DNA of 64,000 bases, taken from the NCBI GenBank assembly GCA_030142905.1, contig JASJOG010000146.1, forward strand, positions 682,001-746,000. The letters run 5' to 3'. Below the pieces are notes generated by a model. The model searched no databases. It saw only the letters and a list, made by a program, of their open reading frames with translations, and was not told the DNA's origin. Both the position numbers and the translations under genes were made by a program. Position 1 is the first letter of the stretch, and the number at the start of each line of letters is the position of its first letter. Source of the stretch: Heliopora coerulea. Taxonomy: Eukaryota; Cnidaria; Anthozoa; Scleralcyonacea; Helioporidae. Shown here piece after piece: positions 25,298 through 35,886 of the stretch.

Positions 25298-26332
25298 TCA
25301 GACAAGAACCGAAGGATTGTCATTCGAAAGTGCGTTTTGACAAGTAAACTTGGCGAAGGTCTCTGCAAACTTTTTTCTGTACAGTGGGTTAGAAAATGCG
25401 TAGATGAAAGGGTTAAGGCAAGAGTTGAAGAACGCCAAGAGATTGAGCATTCGGTGCAGGGTCGTTTCCGTCTCCGCGTAGCCTAACTGAGCTAGGAGTG
25501 AGTATGTCTGACAGGGAAACCAGCAGATTACCACAGCAATGGTTGCGCAGGCCGCCATCTTCGTCGCTCTCCTGAAAGCGAACTTGTAGAAGGACATCGA
25601 TTGAGCCACGAAAGAACAAGGATTTTGATGTCGAGTATTTTCACGCAGGAGTTTCATCAAGACTTGTGCATAAAGGACAACAATCAGGACGGCAGGAAGA
25701 AATATGGCGCCAAGAAAAGATGAAATCGCAAGCGCTGCTGATGTCGTCTCCAAACTCTTCTGACTGCGCCACGTACACTCGAAGGTGCCATCTTCAAAAC
25801 TTTGAACGCCGGTTTCACGTACGACGTTGGCTTCCACCACAAACCCGGCCAACCAAGGTAAGGCGACCAGCCCAATCAAAGATTTCTGCGAAGGCTTATA
25901 CTTTCTGAGGTAAAACGGTTTCACCACTGCTATCCATCTTTCGATGGTTAACACAAGGCAAGTGTAGACAGAGGTGACTCCAAAGGAAAAAATGATATAA
26001 TGAGACCACACCAATCTACAGTACATATGTCTGGCCAGATCTCCACTTGGTACTCTCGTCCGTCGCTCCTCGTGGATCGCAACAGGAACGGCAAATAAAA
26101 AGGCCGCCGTCAGGATATCAACCACCGCAAGCGCCAGAATGAACCTCCCGTAGGTCTGTCTTAGCCATTTTCGATTAAGCACAAACAGTATAAGGACAAG
26201 CAGGTTGCCAATGAAAGATAAAGCAGCTGCGAAGAAGAACATTCCTCTTGTGATGTCGCTTTGTTCCTCGCTCCAAGCGTGTCTGCTCTTGTTCGTGTAA
26301 GTCGATAGGTTCCAAGACCTAGGTTCATTCAT
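25298..26332 (-). CDS. Class A GPCR, cluster member 2
   Basis: Intronless receptor of 344 aa starting at the ATG at 26332-26330 (MNEPRSWNLSTYTNKS, two N-glycosylation sites). Helix 1 has FIGNLLVLILF and helix 2 has LALAVVDIL. The helix 3 Cys is in MYCRLVWSHY, and helix 3 ends IERW. Loop 2 has ECTW. Helix 6 reads CWFPCQTY and helix 7 NSCLNPFIYAFSNP. The third intracellular loop is rich in Arg/Lys and Phe (SFYKFAFRRATK). The orientation is opposite to receptor 1 and the same as receptor 3. Signalling partner and ligand unknown. It is clearly a paralogue of the other three cluster members. Confidence 0.9.
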   Translation of the reverse strand: MNEPRSWNLSTYTNKSRHAWSEEQSDITRGMFFFAAALSFIGNLLVLILFVLNRKWLRQTYGRFILALAVVDILTAAFLFAVPVAIHEERRTRVPSGDLARHMYCRLVWSHYIIFSFGVTSVYTCLVLTIERWIAVVKPFYLRKYKPSQKSLIGLVALPWLAGFVVEANVVRETGVQSFEDGTFECTWRSQKSLETTSAALAISSFLGAIFLPAVLIVVLYAQVLMKLLRENTRHQNPCSFVAQSMSFYKFAFRRATKMAACATIAVVICWFPCQTYSLLAQLGYAETETTLHRMLNLLAFFNSCLNPFIYAFSNPLYRKKFAETFAKFTCQNALSNDNPSVLV

Positions 26333-26924
26333 CCTCTCAATTGCTCTGTTGTGTCCGTGTTACGATGTTGATGTGCAACACACAAGAAGGTACTGCATCT
26401 GTCCCAAGTCCACCTGCGGCTCGCCGGAATAGATTGATAATATTTCCTAAGTGTCTCGCATGGCATTTCGCATGATTAAAAGATCATAGTGATTAGTCTT
26501 GAGGATATTAGATGAAAGACTGGGCAAAGTGGAAGTCGCAGAATGGCCATTGGATTGGAGGCGAGATGGCGGAGGAGTCAAAGAGTCCCACCTGCATGCT
26601 TTCAGCTAGCATTATCGCGGTGTGTTGCAATCTCGTCGCAGCCTCCTCTAGGCAATGGATTCACAGTAGGTTTTAGGTAATTTCCGAGCTTTGCATAACG
26701 GAATTTATCTCTACAAAAGTTAGCAACACTTTTTCAAGATTACATAACATCGCGAGAGAAGTTAGCCCTTTAGCGGTGGACTATTTCTGAAGTCTTTTGG
26801 GCCAGTCCAATCAGTATGCAACTCTTCATGATGTCGTCAATGAAGACAGGGAAGTGCCCCACATGGAAGGCAACTGAACTATTTCGCGATTATATATCAA
26901 TAACGGGACGCATCCACAATCTGA

Positions 26925-27240
26925 GAACCCACGTGTGGGCGGACGGATGTGGGTGGGACTCTGCAGAGACTCTGCTTCCGTGAACTCACTGTTCCCTTGA
27001 GGGGGGAAGAGGAGGGAGAAGCGGAGACGGGGGCTCTTTTTACTCACTTGTTTACTAATTTTTTACCAATGTTAATTAAAACATAATAATAATAATAATA
27101 ATAGTGATTATTATAATAATATATAATAATATATAATAATATATAATAATATATAATAATAATAGTGATTATTATTATGAAATTCCGGAGAACATATATA
27201 GGGTCGTGTACGACCCTATATAGGTCGCTAAAAAGTTAAA
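26925..27240 (+). repeat. Dispersed repeat module, copy A
   Basis: GGACTCTGCAGAGACTCTGC, then GTGAACTCACTGTTCCC, a purine-rich stretch, GGAGACGGGGGCT and TTTTTTACCAATGTT. It ends near the hairpin TATATAGGGTCG/CGACCCTATATA (27195-27222). The same order recurs at 32765-33040. Copy A carries an extra AT-rich insert of ATAATAT units at about 27085-27180. Confidence 0.65.
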
Positions 27241-27614
27241 ATCCTTCTATGAAAGCTAGTTCTACTTGTGACTAATTTTTCTAAGATGTAGAGAAAAAGT
27301 TTGTTTTGTTTTTTTTGAATAAAACATTAAATTGTAGCGCGGGTTTGTTATAGGCGACCTGTTAGGAAATAGTTCAATTTTGAAGCTTTAACTTCTCATA
27401 GCTTTGAGGACGCCCCCTTTTTTATCGATAATATTTTCTTCGCCAAATCTACCGAGATTTGTGGGGTGAGAGAAGAACAGCGAGGGCGTTGGGTTAAGAT
27501 GATATACACTCGATTAACCTTGGAGCCCCATGCGTAAAGTAAAACCACCTTATCTTTTTTTTCTTCATAGTTCTGTTTTCCGCTCTCTTATCAGCTCGTA
27601 TTTATGCTCGTCCT

Positions 27615-27705
27615 TGTACATGAGCGTGTACATGAGCGTGCGCATGCACGCGTGCATGCGCGAAACTGTTTACGTGTGCGAGCGCTTGTGGACGTGCGTG
27701 TGCGA
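27615..27705. other. Alternating purine-pyrimidine tract with 22-bp palindrome
   Basis: GTACATGAGCGTG is repeated, followed by a perfect 22-bp palindrome at 27640-27661 centred on GCACGCGTGC, then more GTGTGCGAGCGC. Such alternation favours Z-DNA. No gene function is evident. Confidence 0.6.
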
Positions 27706-28365
27706 GAGAAACTAAAAAAGTAAAGGAAAAGGCAAATCATGACGGGTGGTGAGACGACACAGCTTTGACATATCACGTTAATCGCTGTCAGACTGCTAAA
27801 TGCGACGGAAGATGAGTTGACGTCATTTTAAAGGAAAATTAGTCTTTCAAAACTGTAATTACGAAATAGGTTTTTTAATTGCGCTGCCGCAAAGGTTTAT
27901 CTGGGGTTTTTCCGTATTTCCGTTTTTACGTATCGCCTACGCTGATCGTTTATCTTTAGGAGCACCAGGCGATTTCGAAACACCCTTCTCACACTTGCAT
28001 AACAATCACTGGGTACGAGAGGTCTGGCGCCAAGGCAAAAGGTCGTTTTATTGGCGCCTTCGGCTCCTGTCCCCTTGCGCTAAAGTTCCGAGAACCATTC
28101 CCCGGATACGTTTGAGTCTGCTAAAAGGAAACGGACGTTTGTGCATGTTTGGCCGAATAACTGAATACCGGAAAATACACACTCGGATCCAGTTAGCTCA
28201 TCCTGAGTCCAGACTTTATGCACGATATCGAATATTGAGTCTTTGTAATGCCTCTGCTCGCGTCGATTTCGCGCATCACCGAATACGGGCGCCAGGAGCA
28301 TATATCCCCATCTACACTCCTTGTGACTGTCAGTCAATCGGGAGGCGTGAAAGTGAAGTTTAAGG

Positions 28366-28840
28366 CTACGTTTACAGTGGACCAAATTTCTCTGGATTCG
28401 TAGGCAATCAGGAGACTTCTTCGGATTCAAAGTAGCCGTTTACACTGAGGTAACAAATTCGATAAAGAAAGTGCTCGGATTGCACACGAATCAGAATAAA
28501 TACGAATCCAGAAAAGAATCTGGATACTTAAAAATCGGAGAGTTAAGTCACTGGAGAAATCTTTCTCGTTTTTGTGAATAAAAGCATAAATAGCCTGTGG
28601 TGGGGCAATTTTTTGTCAGAGGCTGCAATAAACAAAGAATGGAAAGAAATTTTTCAGTTTTTAAGCGTTACTTTCAATAGAATTTACGAGGGTTTATGTC
28701 CATTCTTAGATAAGTAAGAAGTGTTTGCATTCACAGGAGCATGCAAGTGATGCAGCTATCCCAAATACTTTTTCCTGGGTAAACGACCAACGAATCCGAA
28801 TACAATTTATGTGTGAATCCGAAGATTTTTGCTGTAGTGT
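28366..28840. mobile_element. Possible non-autonomous element with repeated GAATCC motifs
   Basis: CGTTTACAGTGGACC and CGTTTACACTGAGGT occur 70 bp apart near the left side. GAATCC/GGATTC motifs recur in both orientations up to GTGAATCCGAAG near 28815. Boundaries are not clear, so this is a weak call. Confidence 0.3.
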
Positions 28841-30426
28841 CAGCTGGATGAGCAAGAGCTGACGTTAGGGCTACTATTACGAATGAAAAGGATCCCCCGA
28901 GAAGAGACATTGTTTGAGTAAATAATCCTATTATCAGTGATGTGTCTGTTGGAACAAAATGACGCTTTCAACTATAAAACTGACCAATTTTTCATCCGGT
29001 GGAAGGGCCACTTTTTCGCGGGGCATGTGACCCTAATGCCTCTGGTTCCGAAGCCTCAGACATCGATCCAAATTATTGTCATGGTGATATACCACCTGGG
29101 CGCCACGTATATCAATCAATGGAATTTGTTACCTTTTTCTCACTCCACCTGAACCCTGACGTTTAATGGTTAGATTGTCTTATTGGTCATCGGGAGGTTG
29201 CGGATTTACTTTGATTTGTAACTTTTGTGGTTCAAAGTAATTTTCTGAGGATTTGAGTTCGATCAACGATCATAAGGGGCCATCGTATTTGTTTTAATAA
29301 TGCCGCAGGTTTGTCGTATGAGGACCTTCTTTGAATGATTGCGCAGCATTAGAGTTTACGCACCCTTTTTACATTTTCAATATTTTAAGTTCAGGAAGTC
29401 ATGGTTCTGAATAAAATAGCACATCAATGAATGCGTTCTTCTTCCTCCGAACTCTGGGGTAAACGACTTGTATTCTTGAAACCTTATAAAATCACGCTTT
29501 CTAGGATTTAGTCGTGTTTCTGTACCGCTTTGTCTACTTGAAAGATTTTCTTTTTTATGTCTTATTTGTAGTTTCCATTTCCAAAAGTTTTATTAGTGAT
29601 TTAAAAAAAAAGATTGATAGAAACCCGTTCAAAAACAGCTGTAGATAAGTACTAAACAGCTTATGTCTATTATAAATACCGTAATTTATCGTAGATGGAA
29701 ATTTGCCACGAATAACAAATGCTTTCCTTAATTTCAGTGAGGGTCTGATCATTCGTCGGATGCAAATCTGACATTACTATGAAACCCCACCGAATACACC
29801 GTATAACCTTTCAAACAACGCAAAGGTTACTTCTAAAAAGTTGCCAATATTTTCTTTCGTTGAACATGCTCACTTATAATTTTAATGGTGATTAACGATT
29901 AGGAACGCTCAAGCAGTCAAAATCCTTGATTACTGACATTAAAATTTCATAAAAAAATATTTAGGAAGCATAGTCATTACTTCATCTATATTTTGCCAAT
30001 TTTCCATTTTGTTCTTGGGAAATCTCAGGAAAATTGATGTAGTCGCAATTTACTTCAGTGAACAAAAAAGTTGAAACTTGAAATAATTTGTCCAGTTGTA
30101 CTTTATTTTACTTCTACTTCAGTTTGAGTCAAAGATATCCAAAACTAAATTGTGTCGACGCGTATAAACGCGACATTATTTAAGGTCATGTTGTAAAACT
30201 AAAAGTTGTACTAATATACGAATAATTGTCAATTGCCGACATGTATTAAACCGGAACGAACATCATTTCTAAGACAGCTGATTTCATGTTGATGATCGAG
30301 CGACAGACAACTGAGGTCTCTTGGCGCTAATTACTTCATTCTTTCCACATGAATATTCCGTAGTTTAAGTGAAGAGCGGCTTTATTAATTATACGCAAAT
30401 TAAGGTTCTTCATGCTTCGAAAACAT

Positions 30427-31437
30427 TTAACTTCTTGCTGTAATTCTTCTCTCTAAACTGTTACACTCGATATCCCTAGAAAGCGGAATCCCAAACTCCT
30501 CCTTCACAAAAGGAAGGAACAAAATGGCCTTAAACTCTCTCCTGTATACCTTGTTTGAAAAGCTATAAAGAAACGGATTCATGCAAGAATTAGCGAAGGC
30601 TAAAATCTTGACCGCATCATGGGTTGTAGTTCCAAGCGTTGCTCTCCCTAATTGAAACAAAGCGTAGTAAATTTGATCAGGCAACCAACACACAATCATG
30701 ATAACCGAGGCTCCTAACGCCATTTTAGTTAACCGCTTTAAAGACCGAAATCGTTCCACTGGTCGTCGAGCTGCAGCTTGAACTGGGAATTGGACAGAAC
30801 TCGAGATCCGAGATGAAGATCCTTTTATACGAACAATAATCTGGACATAAGCCATAGCTATGAGTATTCCCGGAATAATGATCATTCCTAGAAGGGAGAA
30901 TATTGCCAACGAAGTCTTTGTTGCTGAACTTTCGGCTATTTTCCAAAAGCAGACATAGGAACCGTCGTCCTTTTGTTTGGATTTTGCACTCAGCGGTGTA
31001 CTAATCTCAAAACCAAATCCTGCAATCCACGGGATTATCATCATAACGGAGATTACTATGGGTGAATGCATTAGTCGTCTGTAGGACATCGGTTTCAAGA
31101 CCGCAAACCAGCGATCAATGGTTAACATAAGGCATGTATAGATGGAGGTTATTCCCAAAGCGAACGGAAAGTATTGAGACCACAGCAAACTACAATATAT
31201 GCTTCGTAAAATCTGGTTTGAAGGCACATCGTAAGCATTGGAAGGTTGGACGAACGAAGGAAGAATGAGAAGACCGATTGCCAGAAGGACATCTTGGATG
31301 GCAAGTGCTAAGATCAGACAACTGTGAGCTTTCTTCAGCCATTTCCTCCTCTTGATAAACAGGAGAACGACAAGGATGTTGCCGATCAAAGAAATCACTG
31401 CTATGGCCACTAGAAAAGCTGTTACTGCTTCACTCAT
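30427..31437 (-). CDS. Class A GPCR, cluster member 3
   Basis: Intronless receptor of 336 aa starting at the ATG at 31437-31435. The N-terminus is very short (MSEAVTAFLV), running straight into helix 1 (LIGNILVVLLF). Helix 2 has LALAIQDVL. The helix 3 Cys is in IYCSLLWSQY, and helix 3 ends IDRW, closer to the canonical DRY than its paralogues. Loop 2 has VCFW. Helix 6 reads CWLPDQIYY and helix 7 NSCMNPFLYSFSN. The missing extracellular N-terminus could mean an upstream coding exon that I cannot see, or a truly short tail. It is on the same strand as receptor 2. Confidence 0.9.
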   Translation of the reverse strand: MSEAVTAFLVAIAVISLIGNILVVLLFIKRRKWLKKAHSCLILALAIQDVLLAIGLLILPSFVQPSNAYDVPSNQILRSIYCSLLWSQYFPFALGITSIYTCLMLTIDRWFAVLKPMSYRRLMHSPIVISVMMIIPWIAGFGFEISTPLSAKSKQKDDGSYVCFWKIAESSATKTSLAIFSLLGMIIIPGILIAMAYVQIIVRIKGSSSRISSSVQFPVQAAARRPVERFRSLKRLTKMALGASVIMIVCWLPDQIYYALFQLGRATLGTTTHDAVKILAFANSCMNPFLYSFSNKVYRREFKAILFLPFVKEEFGIPLSRDIECNSLERRITARS

Positions 31438-32764
31438 GTCGAACTTTCCCGTAAAATATTGCGGTACAGGTCTCTCTTTAGATAAAAATTAGATCCCTGA
31501 GAGATACCTTTCCAATTATCGCTTTTTAATGGTCAAGAGATGACGGTTGATGATTATCTGGCTGTTCTTTCAAGTTTGGAATACTCTTTGTGTAGTCCCA
31601 CTCCTTTCTGGATGAAAAGTTTCTTTCCGTACTTTTCCCAGTTCTTCTACCACTTGCTATCTCAATTATTCCTGCTGGAGCACAGCAGTATTAATTTTCA
31701 TTGTGATCTCTGTACTTTCAATCGAGAAACCCATTAACGAAGAACGGGAAAGGAGTGTCTGATTATTATCTTTTCACCTGTTTTCTATCTTCTTTTAACT
31801 AACTCAAAGAATGTACAGCAAAGAAAATCTTCCATTCCTTTTACATTTCAATCAAAGAAGATTTGCTTTTCTTTTCGACTTCCTTTCAATCCTGGTCACC
31901 GTACGAGCAAGCTGTGTCTTTCTATCATGAAACAAAAGGTGCTAGTGTCGCAGTGAAAACGGTGATCTCACTGATCACTATTTTCGAATGCCGGGAAGAG
32001 GATTGTGGCGTCAGTGTCCTGGGCATGAGTGATCCTGGACTAAGTAACCCTGATCACCTAAATCCCAATTTGAGGTGTGAGATCTGGGGGAAACCATGCT
32101 GGGTTCAGTTATCCATGTCACCAAAGTGTTCAGCCAAGGCTTTGGGTCAGGGTTTAATTTTGGGTAAAGGTAACTGTCAGATTCCAATATCGTGGCACGG
32201 TCAGCACTGTTTAGGCCATTTCGAGTCCAACAGATCAGCCTAAATCAGGGAAATGTGGGATAAAAGATACTGTCATCAGCAGGGCAAACATAAGATCTGC
32301 CATAAAAAGCAGGGTCGCGACCCCCCTCGACCCCTTCCCCTTAAGTTTCCCCCCTGTGATTAGATTTAGGTGATAGGAGCATTCACGACGCCATTCCAAC
32401 CGGAGAAATATCTGGAAAAAGTCGGTTACGCCTCGTCATTCCATCAGGAATTTTTCCAGTTCAAATGGCGTCATTCATGTTTTTATCACAGCATAGAGTC
32501 ACAAAAGCTATTTTCTATTTCTTCATACAAGGTGTCTGGCAAAATTATCCGTTTTTTAAACAACATACTTGGAGATGATTCTGGGTTTTTGGTAATCAAC
32601 ACTTTGACTCTTTACCGGCCAATTATATTTGACATGGTTTAGATCAGTCCATTACGAATGCGATTCTGCTTGATTTCTTCATTGAATATTTAAGAAACGC
32701 GTCCCACGTGTGAGGAAGCTGGTCTCTACTGCGGCTATAGAGCCAAAAGGAACGCACCCAGACT

Positions 32765-33040
32765 CTTGAAGCCTACGTGCGGGTAGACCAGTGTGAGTGG
32801 GGCTCTGCAGAGACTCTGCTCCTGTGAACTCACTGTTCCCGTGGGGGAGGTAGTGGGGGAGGAGCAGAGACGGGGGCTTCTTTTGGTTGCTTGTTTGACA
32901 GGTTTTTTAACAATGTTATATCTAAAAAGATTGAAATCGCACTTTTTTGGTTGATTTGTCGATTTGGCATGGTTGAAAACCAGAAGAACAAAAATGGGTC
33001 ATGTGCGACCCTACTGGCTGCTTAAGAATTAAACAGCCGG
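32765..33040 (+). repeat. Dispersed repeat module, copy B
   Basis: Same order as copy A: GGGCTCTGCAGAGACTCTGC, GTGAACTCACTGTTCCC, GCAGAGACGGGGGCTTC, TTTTTTAACAATGTT, then GGGTCATGTGCGACCCTA. It lacks the AT-rich insert of copy A. Confidence 0.65.
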
Positions 33041-33084
33041 CTTCTGCGTATAAAATTAGAATGGTGCGTAGGCAGTTTTGAACG

Positions 33085-33470
33085 ACGTGCACCCTCTTTA
33101 ATAAGTACATGCATTTAATAAACTGCCACCTCTGAAGAGCTCAGTTTTAAAATAAACACTCCTCTTTAATGAACGTTCTTTTAATGAAGTCAGTCTTGAA
33201 ACATATTCCACACTCTAATAAACACTCTTATCCAATAAACGTCCTTTTAAAAAACTCAATCTTTAAACAAGGACCACAATCTAATAAATCCTCTCCTAAG
33301 GAGGCCACTTTCTAAATAAGCGTTACTCTCTGAATATAACCTCTTACCTTGGTAAACGCTTCCTCAAAGAACTTAATTTTTAAATTAAGACCTCTCGTTA
33401 ATATAAATGTCCTTATTAAATTATGCCTCTATTTAAAAAAAAATGCCTATGTTTCCAAAATGCCCTTCTG
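33085..33470 (+). repeat. Degenerate short-period repeat (CTCTTTAATAAAC-like)
   Basis: Units of roughly 25-30 bp resembling CTCTTTAATRAACG or CTCTAATAAACAC recur about a dozen times with drift (for example CCTCTTTAATAAG, CCTCTTTAATGAACG, CTAATAAACACTC, CAATAAACGTCC). No coding capacity. Confidence 0.5.
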
Positions 33471-34355
33471 AAAGAGTCCTAGAACCTCCGGCTGGGAATC
33501 AAACCTGATAAGGTTTTGACGGTGTTTTGAGAACGGAATGATTGGGATTTTTGTCAGTCTTTACTGCTGCTCAAACTTCGCCGTTTGGTCGTGTGGCGTT
33601 CTTTCGCCATGCTATACCCACATTATTTCTGGATTCATCTCTAAGGCCTCAAACTAGACAATCCTTTTGTGCTCGAAAGAAACTAAAACCGCTCAGGTGA
33701 GGAAGAATACGGACAGCAGCCATGTACGTTACGAACATCTTGCGCACATGCCATGAAAACAGGTGTCTCCATTTGGACTATCACTTAGCTACAAACATTA
33801 GACACTGAAATAAAGTTTAATGTAATATAAATAATAATATAACGCTGGGAAATTGCGAGTAATTACCAAAATAGTTTTGCAAAAAAAAGGTCTCTTTGCC
33901 TAAGGCCAGTCGTTATTCTCTTCGACAGAGATTGTTTTCACGTTTTGAAAGAGAGCCTCACGCGCCTCGTTTCCGAACAGGACGCCATGTTTATGGAAAA
34001 AGACCAGTTTTAGGGTCCATTAACACTATAACCTATAGCGTTGTTACATACTGTTGTTCGTCCTAGCGTATGTAATTTTGTTTCAAACTCACTACTCCCC
34101 GTACGATTCGCTCGCTAATGTAATAATACAAGCAATACGTCATGGGGACACGAATGGAGGGTAAATCGGATACATCAGAACGTAAAATCGTGTGCAACAA
34201 TGGTATGGTATGAATTGGGTCTTGTGGACTGTAAAAAATATGTCAGAGAAGTTAAGGACAATGACATATGAGTCTTAATAAAAATATTAATGCCCAGCAT
34301 AGGATGCGCAAGAAAGCCATAATATACACCAAGTCAAAACACAAAATTTAATGAA

Positions 34356-34643
34356 GTCTAACGTTTCATTGCCTGACGCGCAACATCTTCAGAGGACTAT
34401 TTACAATATGGTAGTGAGGTCAAATATATAATTACAGATAGGATGCCAATAACTATTGTTAACCAATAGGAGAAAAAAACCATAACATACAGTATATTTT
34501 TAACTAATTTACATTTTTAGTTCTTTTCTCTTATTGGTTAACAATAGTTATTGGCATCCTATCTGTAATTATATATTTGACCTCACTACCATATTGTAAA
34601 TAGTTCTCTGAAGATGTTCCGCGTCAGCAACAAAACGTTAGAC
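34356..34643. mobile_element. 288-bp foldback element
   Basis: Arms of about 120 bp are reverse complements separated by about 40 bp of AT-rich spacer. The left arm starts GTCTAACGTTTCATTGCC and contains AATATGGTAGTGAGGTCAAA; the right arm ends CAAAACGTTAGAC. The outer 40 bp have diverged more than the inner part. No ORF. The GAAGATG...AACGTT pattern recalls Penelope-like terminal sequences, which is an inference. Confidence 0.75.
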
Positions 34644-34929
34644 ATATGAATCATGTGGTGTGATAAGGTTAGTTAAGAGAAATCAAACGTGATGCATTCT
34701 GGCTTCACCTATTTACAAAAGTCTGGGTTATTTGAGATTGGTTGCAGTAATTTGTGACAGTTTGAAGTGTTTTTATGTTCAAGTGAATTGCATTGGCCAT
34801 CAAAACGTGAGGTTAATACCCGCATCCGCACACTAGCCAGGAAAGCTCACTCCACACTGATCCGCGCAGTCGTTAAACACCGGTAATCGTTTTGGAAAAA
34901 TAACGGAAGAAAAGTATTCGCACAGCGGA

Positions 34930-35886
34930 ATGAGAACTGTCAGTAAAACGCTTTTCAGTTTGATTGCTTCCTTGGCTTTGGTAGAGAACAGCTTGACTCT
35001 TCTAGTCTTCCTACGCCATAAACATTGGCTGAAAAAACCCCACAACCAGTGTATCCTCAACTTGGTCATCGTCGACATCTTGACTGCGATTTCGTTGTTT
35101 GTGTCTCCGAAATTTGTACTGGAACCAGACGCCTATTCCGTACCCGCTGGCTCTCTTGCTAGAGAGATCTACTGCCGTTTTGTCTGGTCTCATTTTATTC
35201 CATTTTCCTTGGGAATAACCTCAGTGTATACGTGTCTGGCCATAGCAATCGAGCGGTGGTTCGTAGTCGTCAGACATGTAAACTATCGAAACGAAAATGG
35301 TACGCGAATAATGAAGTTCGTCATTCCGTTATGTTGGTTAACGGGACTCCTGCTTGAAGGTCTCATTGTTCCAATAGTCACTGGAGAGGTAGGAACAAAC
35401 GAGACTTCGCCTTGTAAATGGACTGATGGAAAAACAAACAAAGCGATGGTCTGGACCCTGGGCATTGCATTGTTCATGGGAGAGATATTTCTTCCAGTTT
35501 GTGGTATGGTATTTGCCTACGTGCATGTATTCATCTCGTTGAGAGCTAAAGTTCGATTCGTCAGTTCCCTGAAATCCCGAGGTAATTCAGCGACAATCAG
35601 AGCGAATTCGTCCCGTAATATTGACAAGATAATTCTCAAGAGAGTTACTATCATGATTGGCTTTGCATCCCTAACGCTCATTCTAGGATGGCTGCCCAAC
35701 CAAATTCATTTGCTGTTCGCTCTACTAGGCTTCAGTAATCTTCAAGACAGCATGCCGGTTATACTCGTTCTGGGAGCAATGGGCTTTTTAAACGCTTGCA
35801 TAAATCCGATAATCTATGTCTTGATGGACAGGCGTTTTAGAAAAGGATTCCAAGAGCTTTTCTACCACTGCTCATTAATGCATTGA
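34930..35886 (+). CDS. Class A GPCR, cluster member 4
   Basis: Intronless receptor of 318 aa starting at the ATG at 34930 (MRTVSKTLFSLIASLALVEN). Helix 1 keeps the Asn but has Glu in place of the usual Gly before it (VENSLTLLVFL). Helix 2 has LNLVIVDIL. The helix 3 Cys is in IYCRFVWSHF, and helix 3 ends IERW. Loop 2 has PCKW. Helix 6 is GWLPNQ, so the usual Cys is Gly. Helix 7 is NACINPIIYVL. The C-tail is very short (about 15 aa after helix 8). It is the most divergent member of the cluster. Motifs are otherwise intact, so I call it a gene rather than a pseudogene. Confidence 0.87.
   Translation: MRTVSKTLFSLIASLALVENSLTLLVFLRHKHWLKKPHNQCILNLVIVDILTAISLFVSPKFVLEPDAYSVPAGSLAREIYCRFVWSHFIPFSLGITSVYTCLAIAIERWFVVVRHVNYRNENGTRIMKFVIPLCWLTGLLLEGLIVPIVTGEVGTNETSPCKWTDGKTNKAMVWTLGIALFMGEIFLPVCGMVFAYVHVFISLRAKVRFVSSLKSRGNSATIRANSSRNIDKIILKRVTIMIGFASLTLILGWLPNQIHLLFALLGFSNLQDSMPVILVLGAMGFLNACINPIIYVLMDRRFRKGFQELFYHCSLMH

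Larger units (their letters stand above)
26333..30426. other. Intergenic between receptors 2 and 3, repeat-rich
   Basis: No gene recognised across 4.1 kb. It contains a repeat module at 26925-27240, an alternating purine-pyrimidine stretch at 27615-27705 and a possible element at 28366-28840. The rest (about 28.9-30.4 kb) is AT-rich with nothing distinctive. Confidence 0.5.
31438..34929. other. Intergenic between receptors 3 and 4, repeat-rich
   Basis: No gene recognised. It holds the second copy of the 26.9-kb repeat module (32765-33040), a degenerate AATAAAC-type repeat field (33085-33470) and a foldback element (34356-34643). A 126-codon open frame at 31863-32243 has no recognisable domain. 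Confidence 0.5.

Noticed and set aside
27995..28430. Overlapping 122- and 116-codon frames on opposite strands
   Set aside because: Antisense pair with no domain; likely chance in a GC-richer stretch.
31863..32243. 126-codon plus-strand frame
   Set aside because: No recognisable domain or homologue, in repeat-rich intergenic DNA; not enough to call a gene.
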